Shown here: positions 29,811 to 40,555 of the stretch, piece by piece
Numbering within the stretch: position 1 is the stretch's first letter
How the letters are laid out: every line of letters starts with the position of its first letter
Assembly: GCA_947044365.1 (NCBI GenBank)
Contig: OX345649.1
Coordinates: 2,288,430 to 2,352,429 of the forward strand
Length of the DNA: 64,000 nt
Direction of reading: 5' to 3'
DNA from: Petrosia ficiformis
Lineage: Eukaryota; Porifera; Demospongiae; Haplosclerida; Petrosiidae
Notes under the pieces: model-generated
Databases searched by the model: none
What the model saw: only the letters and a program-made list of their open reading frames with translations
What the model was told of the DNA's origin: nothing
Translations under genes and position numbers: made by a program

Positions 29811-30261
29811 TTAAGGTTGTAGTCTTTTCCGTGGGCGGATGCTACTCCAATCAGTTTCTAGTCTTGCAAGCTTCTTGCTGCATACAATCTGGTTCCATTC
29901 TGTATTTTTTGGAAGCCACACCCACCCGGGGGTATAATTATTGGGCCTAAATGTTTTCACTAAATGTTTATTTTCAGAAACCAACCTACACACGCTCCAC
30001 GGGTGGTTGAGGGGGCGGTGGGTGGGAAACAATGGCGGGTAACTGTAGTTGCTCTCTGAGAAAGATCGGAGTTTGATAGTGCCTAGAAAGGTAGATTTTA
30101 TGGTTTCAGTGAAAAGCTACAGAATTCAGCTTTCTTCAGCCTCTTGTAACTATAAAAGTAAAATGAATTTCCAGAAAACGGCTCTATTTGTTTTCTCTAA
30201 ATGCATTGTACTTGGTGCACGCCATGATTGGTGGGCGTTGCTTTCTCCGTTTTGTACTTAT
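29811..30261 (+). repeat. Inverted-repeat arm B (starts at TTAA)
   Basis: Starts TTAAGGTTGTAGTCTTTTCC, about 451 bp. Its reverse complement is at 30432-30882. Reading frames appear in both arms because the two are reverse complements; I see no protein family. Confidence 0.85.
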
Positions 30262-30431
30262 TGCGATTACAAAAATGGACATTTTATATATGTTTTATCA
30301 CTTCCAGGACCCTATAAAGGTGATTAGAAGATATGAAGGTTGCCATTACACCAGGTTAGAGTCATATTATATAATATTCTATTTTGAAACTGATTGGAGT
30401 CGCATCCGCCCACTCCCTAGTACCACCTTAA
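30262..30431 (-). repeat. Inverted-repeat arm A'
   Basis: Reverse complement of 29641-29810 with a few mismatches, ending CTCCCTAGTACCACCTTAA. Confidence 0.85.
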
Positions 30432-30882
30432 TTAAGTACAAATCGGAGAAAGCCACGCCCACCAATCATGGCGTGCACCAAGTACAATGCGCATTTAGAG
30501 AAAACAAATAGAGCCGTTTTCTGGAAATTCATTTTACTTTTATAGTTACAAGAGGCTGAAGAAAGCTGAATTCTGTAGCTTTTCACTGAAACCATAAAAT
30601 CTACCTTTCTAGGCACTATCAAACTCCGATCTTTCTCAGAGAGCAACTACAGTTACCCGCCATTGTTTCCCACCCACCGCCCCCTCAACCACCCGTGGAG
30701 CGTGTGTAGGTTGGTTTCTGAAAATAAACATTTAGTGAAAACATTTAGGCCCAATAATTATACCCCGGGTGGGTGTGGCTCCTAAAAATACAGAATGGAA
30801 CCAGATTGTATGCAGCAAGAAGCTTGCAAGACTAGAAACTGATTGGAGTAGCATCCGCCCACGGAAAAGACTACAACCTTAA
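30432..30882 (-). repeat. Inverted-repeat arm B'
   Basis: Reverse complement of 29811-30261, ending GGAAAAGACTACAACCTTAA. Confidence 0.85.
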
Positions 30883-31204
30883 GGATCAATCATCGGGACG
30901 TGACAGCTCGTCCCAGCCACACCCACTAGTTTAATTGTTGAGCTAAGCAGCAGATGTACATCAATGGTTGTGTTATTCGTATTTCTCTTCACTGATCTCT
31001 TGTTCTTCACTGTGTTGCACAATAGTTGCATGGAATATTAACAATGAAAGAATAATGGTAGTTTCTAAGTTGAGAAACTTTAATTTGCAGCTTTGTTATA
31101 CACGATTCTACCCTGATTTAAGGTACATTATACTCAATATTTAATGTAGTTATCATCAAGCTGTGTAATGCATTAGCACAATAGACATTAGTATCTATAG
31201 TGAT
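30883..31204. other. Spacer before the satellite
   Basis: No gene or clear repeat seen. TACATG-rich runs, common to the left, thin out after this point. Confidence 0.4.
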
Positions 31205-34200
31205 CAGATCTAAAGATCTTTTAATTTGTAAACTAAGCGTATAAACAGATTTTTGCTAGTTTCTATGTCCATTAATCCCTAACCGGATTTCCTTTTAAAT
31301 GTGCATTATACTGAATAACTCCATTTATTTATGTGTCTCTCCAAGCCCAATTGTTCACTGTATAATAGACTGGTAATAGTATTTAATATTGATGGAAGAT
31401 AAGGATTTTGGTAATGAAACTAAGGATCTTTGCTAGTTTCTGTGTTTTCATCATCCCTAATTGGATTTCATTTTAATGGTGAATTATACTAAATAATTAC
31501 AACTTATATGAGTCTCTCCAAGCCCAACAGTTCACTGTATAATAGACTGGTAATAGTATTTAATATTGATGGAAAACAAGGATTTTGGTAATGAAACTAA
31601 GGATCTTTGCTAGTTTCTATGTTTTCATCATCCCTAATTGGATTTCATTTTAATGGTGAATTATACTGAATAACTCCATTTAATTGTGTGTCTCTCCAAG
31701 CCCAATTGTTCACTGTATAATAGAGATTGAAGATAAGGATCGTTGGTAATGAAGCTAAGGATCTTTCCTAGTTTTTAGGTTTTAATCATCCCTAATTGGA
31801 TTTCATTTTAGAGGTGCATTATACTGAATAACTCCATTTAATTGTGTGTCTCTTCAAACCCAATTGTTCACTGTAGAATAGACTGGTAATAGTGATTAAA
31901 GATAGGGATGAAGCTAAGGATCTTTCCTACTTTTTAGGTTTTAATCATCCCTAATTGGATTTCATTTTAAAGGTGGATAATGCTGAATAACTCCATTTAA
32001 TTGTGTGTCTCTCCAAGCCCAATTGTTCACTGTATAATAGTATTTAATAGTGATGGAAGATAAGGATCATTGGTAATGAAGCTAAGGATCCTTCCTAGTT
32101 TTTAGGTTTTAATCATCCCTAATTGGATTTCATTTTAAAGGTGCATTATACTGAATAACTCCATTTATTTATGTGTCTCTCCAAGCCCAATTGTTCACTG
32201 TATAATAGAGATTGAAGATAAGGATCGTTGGTAATGAAGCTAAGGATCTTTCCTAGTTTTTAGGTTTTAATCATCCCTAATTGGATTTCATTTTAAAGGT
32301 GGATAATGCCGAATAACTCCATTTAATTGTGTGTCTCTCCACGCCCAATTGTTCACTGTATAATAGAGATTGAAGATAAGGATCGTTGGTAATGAAGCTA
32401 AGGATCTTTCCTACTTTTTAGGTTTTAATCATCCCTAATTGGATTTCATTTTAAAGGTGGATAATGCTGAATAACTCCATTTAATTGTGTGTCTCTCCAA
32501 GCCCAATTGTTCACTGTATAATAGTATTTAATAGTGATGGAAGATAAGGATCATTGGTAATGAAGCTAAGGATCCTTCCTAGTTTTTAGGTTTTAATCAT
32601 CCCTAATTGGATTTCACTTTAAAGGTGCATTATGCTGAATAACTCCATTTAATTGTGTGTTTCTCCAAGTCCAATTGTTCACTGTATAATAGACTGGTAA
32701 TAGTATTTAATAGTGATGGAAGATAAGGATCGTTGGTAATGAAGCTAAGGATCTTTCCTACTTTTTAGGTTTTAATCATCCCTAATTGGATTTCATTTTA
32801 AAGGTGGATAATGCTGAATAACTCCATTTATTTATGTATCTCTCCAAGCCCAATTGTTCACTGTATAATAGAGATTGAAGATAAGGATCGTTGGTAATGA
32901 AGCTAAGGATCTTTCCTAGTTTTTAGGTTTTAATCATCCCTAATTGGATTTCATTTTAAAGGTGCATTATACTGAATAACTCCATTTAATTGTGTGTCTC
33001 TTCAAACCCAATTGTTCACTGTAGAATAGACTGGTAATAGTGATTGAAGATAGGGATCGTTGGTAATGAAGCTAAGGATCTTTCCTACTTTTTAGGTTTT
33101 AATCATCCCTAATTGGATTTCATTTTAAAGGTGGATAATGCTGAATAACTCCATTTAATTGTGTGTCTCTCCAAGCCCAATTGTTCACTGTATAATAGTA
33201 TTTAATAGTGATGGAAGATAAGGATCATTGGTAATGAAGCTAAGGATCCTTCCTAGTTTTTAGGTTTTAATCATCCCTAATTGGATTTCACTTTAAAGGT
33301 GCATTATGCTGAATAACTCCATTTAATTGTGTGTTTCTCCAAGTCCAATTGTTCACTGTATAATAGACTGGTAATAGTATTTAATAGTGATGGAAGATAA
33401 GGATCGTTGGTAATGAAGCTAAGGATCTTTCCTACTTTTTAGGTTTTAATCATCCCTAATTGGATTTCATTTTAAAGGTGGATAATGCTGAATAACTCCA
33501 TTTATTTATGTGTCTCTCCAAGCCCAATTGTTCACTGTATAATAGAGATTGAAGATAAGGATCATTGGTAATGAAGCTAAGGATCTTTCCTAGTTTTTAG
33601 GTTTTAATCATCCCTAATTGGATTTCATTTTAAAGGTGCATTATACTGAATAACTCCATTTAATTGTGTGTCTCTTCAAACCCAATTGTTCACTGTAGAA
33701 TAGACTGGTAATAGTGATTGAAGATAGGGATCGTTGGTAATGAAGCTAAGGATCTTTCCTACTTTTTAGGTTTTAATCATCCCTAATTGGATTTCGTTTT
33801 AAAGGTGGATAATGCTGAATAACTCCATTTAATTGTGTGTCTCTCCAAGCCCAATTGTTCACTGTATAATAGTATTTAATAGTGATGGAAGATAAGGATC
33901 ATTGGTAATGAAGCTAAGGATCCTTCCTAGTTTTTAGGTTTTAATCATCCCTAATTGGATTTCACTTTAAAGGTGCATTATGCTGAATAACTCCATTTAA
34001 TTGTGTGTTTCTCCAAGTCCAATTGTTCACTGTATAATAGACTGGTAATAGTATTTAATAGTGATGGAAGATAAGGATCGTTGGTAATGAAGCTAAGGAT
34101 CTTTCCTACTTTTTAGGTTTTAATCATCCCTAATTGGATTTCATTTTAAAGGTGGATAATGCTGAATAACTCCATTTATTTATGTGTCTCTCCAAGCCCA

Positions 34201-34245
34201 ATTGTTCACTGTATAATAGAGATTGAAGATAAGGATCGTTGGTAA
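31205..34245 (+). repeat. ~168-bp satellite array, left block, with higher-order structure
   Basis: About 18 monomers of 155-185 bp, each with CATCCCTAATTGGATTTCA, CTGAATAACTCCATTTA, CCAATTGTTCACTGTATAAT and GGTAATGAAGCTAAGGATC. From about 32590 rightward the monomers recur as a four-monomer unit of about 673 bp. The leftmost monomers are the most diverged. Confidence 0.9.
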
Positions 34246-34416
34246 TGTAACAATGGACATTGTTAGTATTATAAGTGTTACATGATTATAGTTGTTCTTT
34301 TTGTAATCCTATATAATGTTGTCTGTCTAATTGTCTCATCCTGTCTGTCTATATAAACCCTTGCAAATTATTATTAAAGAGAGTTAATATCTCCAATTCA
34401 ATCAAGTCTTGTTACA
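34246..34416 (+). mobile_element. 5' LTR of a Ty3-type retroelement
   Basis: 171 bp beginning TGTAAC and ending GTTACA (TG...CA with a 6-bp inverted end). It has TATATAAA at about 34350 and ATTAAAG downstream. The next bases, TTGGTGGCAGAGGTGGGA, fit a primer-binding leader. It lies directly against a satellite monomer. Confidence 0.8.
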
Positions 34417-34433
34417 TTGGTGGCAGAGGTGGG

Positions 34434-35231
34434 ATGGCAGTTCAAGCATACGTCAAAGCTCCAAAACCTTATGCTGTTGGAAGTGACTTCTCCCTCTGGG
34501 TGAAGCGGTTTGAGTCTTATGCCAAAGCTGTTAAGGTTGCAGATGAGCAGATATCAGATGCTCTGTTGTCCTTGTTAGATGATAGTGCCTTCCGGGCTTT
34601 TGACTTGCTGGGTTTAACCGAAGAACAAGTTAGGGATTATAAACAACTAGTGGGAGCACTGAAAAAACGTTTTGCCCCAACTACTGGTGAAGCTGAACTC
34701 CGCTTTCAGTTTGGACAAAGGTGCCAAAAACCTTCTGAATCATTCGATGAATTTGTTGATGCTATTGTCGATCTGGTGAACCGTGCGTATCCCGAAATGG
34801 AAGCGGGAACAAGGATGAACTTAGTCAGGGATCGCTTCATTGCGGGCGTGAGAGCTGATTTCATTCAAGAAAGACTACTACAACAAGCCCCCGTTTCCCT
34901 AGATGAAGCACGTCGAATAGCAAAGGAGTTGTATGCTGCAAGGGCTGCTAGAAAGCGTATGCAGACTTCTGCTACAGAAATATACAATTTATCTACGTCC
35001 AGTGACCAAGAAGAGATTAAACCAAGTGGAGTAGCAGTCATATCTACCAACGTCGAACTACAACATGCCGTCCAAAGAAATACGGAGATATTAGAACAAC
35101 TGGGTAGACAGATTAAACTACTGCAGACCAATGGTCCCGGTGCGATATTCGGCCAAGCAAGTAAGATGCTGGATTTGTGGCAAACTTGGACACATAAAAA
35201 GGAACTGCACAGCACGAATGACAGGAGGTAG
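34434..35231 (+). CDS. Retroelement Gag (frame-shifted near its end)
   Basis: Starts 18 nt after the LTR. It encodes a capsid-like helical protein with YAVGSDFSLWVKRFESYAK, LLSLLDDSAFRAFDLLG, LKKRFAP and FQFGQRCQKPSESFDEFVD, typical of Ty3/mag-like Gag. The nucleocapsid zinc knuckle is not in this frame but in the +1 frame (35131 onward), so the last ~30 residues here are out-of-frame translation. Either a one-base indel near 35130-35160 or programmed shifting explains this. A shift before the zinc knuckle favours an indel. Confidence 0.85.
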   Translation: MAVQAYVKAPKPYAVGSDFSLWVKRFESYAKAVKVADEQISDALLSLLDDSAFRAFDLLGLTEEQVRDYKQLVGALKKRFAPTTGEAELRFQFGQRCQKPSESFDEFVDAIVDLVNRAYPEMEAGTRMNLVRDRFIAGVRADFIQERLLQQAPVSLDEARRIAKELYAARAARKRMQTSATEIYNLSTSSDQEEIKPSGVAVISTNVELQHAVQRNTEILEQLGRQIKLLQTNGPGAIFGQASKMLDLWQTWTHKKELHSTNDRR

Positions 35232-36105
35232 CAACAGTATCTCTGAGGGAGCAGTTTATGTGTCAGGGATCATAAATGATAAAGAAACAAAAATACTAGT
35301 GGACACAGGATCTGCTGTTACTATTGTAAATAAATCTTTCTTGGAATTGCCCAAAGAGACTGAATTGAATCAATCAGTATCTACACCAGTCGTGGTTGCA
35401 GACGGCCAGCCTCTATCCATCCTGGGAGTAATGCCAGTAAGCAAATCAATTGCTGGAATAAAATATAACCATGAAGCAATGATCACTAATGATATTACTC
35501 ATGACTGTTTATTGGGAACTGATTTCCTGATTCCACATGCTTGTACTATTGATCTAAAGCAACATCGACTTCTAATTGGTAACAAGTCAACTGAACTCAT
35601 TACTACTGAACAAGCCATGCAGAGTAAAAAAAAAGTATGCCATATTTCACTTTCATCTACCACGGTAATTCGTGATAGAGAAGAAAAGCTGCTATGGGCT
35701 GAAGTTCGTCACCCTGAAGGAGAGCAAGTCAGTTATCCTGGTGTTGTAGAACCAAGGGAGGAGGTCTTAAGTAAACATCCAATAATGGTTGCTAGAGTAC
35801 TAGCTATCCCAGGTGAGGATAAATTGATCCCTATTAGAATTACGAATCTAACTGTGTTACCTATTACATTGTATAAGGGTCAGACCATTGGTAATTTTTG
35901 CCCATTTTTACATTATTCAGAGAAATCACAAGAATGTTTCTACCAGGAAGTCTGTTCTGTTGAGACAACCAAAATCAATGTTGATCATCCACCCAAGCAA
36001 CCCACACTAAAGGAACTAAAGATTCCTGTTGAAGGGCTAACGATAGATCAGATTGAAAAATTAAAAAATCTGATACGGGATTCTCCAGGACTTTATCAAA
36101 ACTAC
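35131..36105 (+). CDS. Retroelement zinc knuckle and aspartic protease (start of Pol)
   Basis: Contains the CCHC knuckle CWICGKLGHIKRNC, then the protease with ILVDTGSAVTIV (the catalytic D-T/S-G) and later LLGTDFL (the conserved ILG-type strand). A linker follows, ending LTIDQIEKLKNLIRDSPGL, which normally leads into reverse transcriptase. RT is absent: at about 36105 the sequence jumps to the integrase. The true start of this product is by frame shifting from Gag. Confidence 0.85.
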
Positions 36106-36775
36106 AGGAAAGGTTTCATTGGTTTAAGATGAAGGATGATGTGGATAGATGGTGTAAGGAATGCCATTTATGTGCTAGTGGGAAATCACCTCCAAAACAC
36201 AGGAGAGCACCATTGAAGACTAGCAAAGTTGGAAATCCGATGGAGAGAATTGCATTAGATATACTGGGGCCTCTACCAATCACTAGAGCGGGAAACAAGT
36301 ATATCTTGGTAATAAGTGACTATTTCACTCGCTGGTCAGAAGCCTATGCTATACCAAACCAAGAAGCACCCACAGTAGCCAATAAACTGGTCAATGAATG
36401 GATCTGTCGCTATGGAGCTCCCAATTCGATCCATACAGATCAAGGGAGGAACTTTGAATCACACCTTTTCAGAAATATGTGATCTATTGGACATAAAGAA
36501 AACACGAACATCACCTTACCATCCCCAGTCAGATGGCCTAGTAGAAAGAATGAACAGGACAATCTTAATGATGCTAACTGTTGTATTGGAAAAGCATGAA
36601 GATTGGGAAATGTGTCTACCAACAGTCATGCTAGCATATTGAGCTAGTGTTCATGAAACTACTGGCTTCACTCCATTCAAACTCATGTTTAGCAGAGAGA
36701 TCCGGCTCCCAGGGGATGTTATGTTTGGAAGACCCCCAGATCACCCTGTTGGACATTCCCATTATGTCAATAAAC
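36106..36775 (+). pseudogene. Retroelement integrase, broken and 3'-truncated
   Basis: Begins in the zinc-binding domain (RFHWFKMKDDVDRWCKECHL; the two His lie in the deleted part). Next come the core D in RIALDILGPLP, the second D in HTDQGRNFES and the E in QSDGLVERMNRTI. It has a one-base frame change near 36470 (after ESHLF) and a TGA at 36641-36643 in LAY-stop-ASVHETTGFTPF, where Arg (CGA) is usual. It ends abruptly at about 36775 against satellite DNA; no chromodomain and no 3' LTR. Confidence 0.85.
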
Positions 36776-38100
36776 TACGGGTTTTCATCATCCCTACTTG
36801 GATTTCATTTTAATGGTGAATTATACTGAATAACTTCATTTAATTGTGTGTCTCTCCAAGCCCAATTGTTCACTGTATAATAGAGATTGAAGATAAGGAT
36901 CGTTGGTAATGAAGCTAAGGATCTTTCCTACTTTTTAGGTTTTAATCATCCCTAATTGGATTTCATTTTAAAGGTGGATAATGCCGAATAACTCCATTTA
37001 ATTGTGTGTCTCTCCACGCCCAATTGTTCACTGTATAATAGAGATTGAAGATAAGGATCGTTGGTAATGAAGCTAAGGATCCTTCCTAGTTTTTAGGTTT
37101 TAATCATCCCTAATTGGATTTCATTTTAAAGGTGCATTATACTGAATAACTCTATTTAATTCTGTGTCTCTCCAAGCCCAATTGTTCACTGTATAATAGA
37201 CTGGTAATAGTATTTAATAGTGATGGAAGATAAGGATCGTTGGTAATGAAGCTAAGGATCTTTTCTAGTTTCTGTGTTTTAATCATCCCTAATTGGATTT
37301 CATTTTAAAGGTGGATAATGCTGAATAACTCCATTTAATTTTGTGTTTCTTCAAACCCAATTGTTCACTGTATAATAGACTGGTAATAGTATTTAATAGT
37401 GATGGAAGATAAGGATCGTTGGTAATGAAACTAAGGATCTTTCCTAGTTTTTAGGTTTTAATCATCCTTAATAGGATTTCACTTTAAAGGTGCATTATGC
37501 TGAATAACTCCATTTAATTGTGTGTTTCTTCAAACCCAATTGTTCACTGTATAATAGACTGGTAATAGTATTTAATAGTGATGGAAGATAAGGATCGTTG
37601 GTAATGAAGCTAAGGATCTTTCCTACTTTTTAGGTTTTAATCATCCCTAATTGGATTTCATTTTAAAGGTGGATAATGCTGAATTAATGTGTCTCTCTAA
37701 GCCCAATTGTTCACTGTATAATAGACTGATCACAGTGTTTAAAGCGACAGAAGATAAGGATCTTTGGTATTGAATGTAAGGATATTTGCTAGTTTCTATG
37801 TTCAAATCATGCGGAATTGGATTTCAGTTTAAAGGTGCATTATACTGAATAATTGTGTGTCTCTTCAAGCCTTGTTGTTCACATATATAATAGACTGGGA
37901 ACAGTATTAAATAACAACAGATTAAACTTAGCTACAATAATTACATATCTTCATAGTATCATAGAGTGTGACATAATTTCATTTAAGGATCTTTGACATT
38001 TCCTTAAGTATCGATTTGTCCTAATTTGATGCTCTTGTCAACTCATTTGATTGTGTATGTCTTCAACCCCTGTTGTTCTCTGTATCAAATATGGAAGGTA
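36776..38100 (+). repeat. ~168-bp satellite array, right block
   Basis: Resumes at TTTTCATCATCCCTACTTGG and carries about seven monomers. Beyond 37690 the monomers are strongly degraded, with the last recognisable traces near 38095. This is the expected decay at an array edge. Confidence 0.85.
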
Positions 38101-38229
38101 TTTCATAGTTTCTAAATCACAGCTAATTGTCTTAGTGGTCCAGTATCATTAAAACCTTCCACAACTGTTGGTGAACTTAAATCCTCAGAGCTTTTAGTTG
38201 TAAGGAGACAAAGACCTCCAGGTATGACT

Positions 38230-39765
38230 ACAGTTAAACCTATCTACATACGTACCTATCTACCTCTATAGCTATCTACACATCTTCATATTTAACTATC
38301 TACCTATCTACTTATTTACCTACCTATCTACCTATATACCTTTCTACCTATCTACCTCTCTAACTGTCTATCTGTCTACTTGTCTACCTGTTTAACTGTC
38401 AACCTCTCTATTTATCTAAGTATCTACCTATCTACCTATCTACCAATATAACAATCTATCTATCTACCTCTCTACTTCTCTACCTCTCTAACTCTCTAAC
38501 TCTCCACCTCTCTAACTCTTTACCTCTCTATCTCTCTCCCTCTCTACCTCTCTATTTATCTACTTATTTAACTAACTACCTATCTACATACCTGTCTATC
38601 TATCTAATCAATCTATTTATCTAACCACACATGTATGTGTCTGTGTGTCTAAATAGTAAGCTATATATGTATGTAACACATGTATTGATCTCTTACTTAC
38701 GTATCAAACTAAACTTGTAGGTAAGTCACTATCAATATCACTATCTATCTGTTTACATGTCTAACTGTCTACTTGTCTACATATCTACCTATCTAAGTAT
38801 CTGCCTACCTACCTATCAACTGATTTAGCTATCTATCTGTGAACCTATCTACATATCTACCTATCTACATATCTATCTATCTTTCTATATATCAAATCTA
38901 TGTATTTATCTGACGAAGTATGTATCTCTCTGTCCATCTAACTACTAAGCTATATACGTATATATTGATATCATACATATGGATCAATCTAAATTTGTAG
39001 GTTTGTATCTACCATTATCTCTATCTATCTATCTATCTTTATATCGAACTATCTATTTATCTATCTGTCCATCCATATATCTAACTATCTATCTATCCAT
39101 CCATCGATTTCATCCATCCATCCATCCATCTATCTACATCTCTATCTCTCTACCTCGCTACATATGTCTTTATCGACCGACTTATCCACCTATCTACATA
39201 TCTCCATATCTACCTATCTACCTGTCTACCTATATACCTATCTACTTATGCACCTATGTACCTATCTACGTATTTATCTGTCTACCTGTCTACATATCTA
39301 CCTATCTAACTATCTGTCTATCTGCGTATCTATGTATAGATCTATATACCTATCTACCTATCTACATATCTGCATGTCTACATGTCTACATATATACCTA
39401 TCTACATGTCTACATATATACCTATCTACATATCTGCATGTCTACGTATTTATCTGTCTACCTGTCTACATATCTACCTATCTAACTATCTGTCTATCTG
39501 CGTATCTATGTATAGATCTATATACCTATCTACCTATCTACATATCTGCATGTCTACATGTCTACATATATACCTATCTACATGTCTACATATATACCTA
39601 TCTACATATCTGCATGTCTACATGTCTACATGTCTACATATATACCTATCTACCTATCTACATATCTATCTATCTATCTATATATCAAGTCTATGTATTT
39701 ATCTAACGAAGTATGTATCTCTCTGTCTATCTAACTAATAAGCTATATCTATATTTACCTTGCAT
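38230..39765 (+). repeat. CTAC/CTAT/CATC tetranucleotide field
   Basis: Tetranucleotide repeats with frequent single-base variants. It contains the recurring landmark ACATATGGATCAATCTAAAT at about 38975. Open frames (Tyr-Leu-Ser-Thr, His-Pro-Ser-Ile) are artefacts. Confidence 0.95.
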
Positions 39766-40459
39766 ATGGATCAATCTAAATTTGTAGGTTCGTATCTATC
39801 TATCTATCTCTCTATCGATCTATCTATCCATCTGTCTATGTATCTATATATCTATCATTCTATCTATCTATCCATCTCTCTATCTATCTAACTATCCGTC
39901 CATCCATCCATCCATCCATCCATCCATCCATCCCTGCATTCTTCCCCCATCCAGTCATTCATCATTCAATTTATCTATCTTTCGAACTCTTTATCTATAC
40001 CACCAAGTTTGCAACTATCCAGCCGTCAATCCGTCTCTTTGTCCATCCTGCATTCTATCCATCCATTCTTCCATTCGTCCGTTCATCCGCCCATCCATCA
40101 ATCCGTCCGTTCATGCTCCCATTCCTTTGTTCATCCATTCATCCATCCATCATTTATCCATTAACCGCTCCATCCATCAAAACATCCAAACACCCAAAAA
40201 TTAATCCATCTAGCCATCTCTCTATCCATTCATGCATCCATGCATCCTTTCATCCATCCAAGCAACCATGAAAACATCCATCTCTCTATCATTCCAAACC
40301 TCCTTCGGTCTATCCATTCATATCTCCACCCATCCATCCATACATCGGTTAGTCTATCTCTCTTATATCTATCTATTTATTCATTTAATTCCCTATCTAT
40401 TGCTTTATTTGTCTACTACAAATATATTTCTTTATCTCTCAACTTGTCTCTCTTTCATA

Positions 40460-40500
<41 letters not shown>

Positions 40501-40555
40501 CTACTTATTTATCTATGTTTGTATTTATGTATGTATTTTTGTGTTTATTGATCCG

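Larger units (their letters stand above)
29641..30882. mobile_element. Interleaved TTAA elements (order A-B-A'-B')
   Basis: Two overlapping fold-back elements share this block: A...A' (29641-30431) and B...B' (29811-30882). TTAA lies at the outer ends and at the A/B and A'/B' joints. TTAA targets are typical of piggyBac-type transposons, so these are probably non-autonomous relatives. Confidence 0.65.
34246..36775 (+). mobile_element. Ty3/gypsy-type LTR retroelement, internally deleted, no 3' LTR
   Basis: Order LTR, leader, Gag, protease, integrase. Reverse transcriptase and RNase H, about 500 residues, are cleanly missing at 36105. It is inserted in the ~168-bp satellite, which resumes at 36776. 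It is non-autonomous and now immobile. Confidence 0.85.

Noticed and set aside
29811..30646. Mirror-image open frames in both arms of the inverted repeat
   Set aside because: They are the same non-coding arm read on opposite strands; no domain recognised.
38979..39738. Tyr-Leu-Ser-Thr repeat proteins in the tetranucleotide fields
   Set aside because: Degenerate CTAC/CTAT units read in several frames; the frame lengths change between macro-unit copies.
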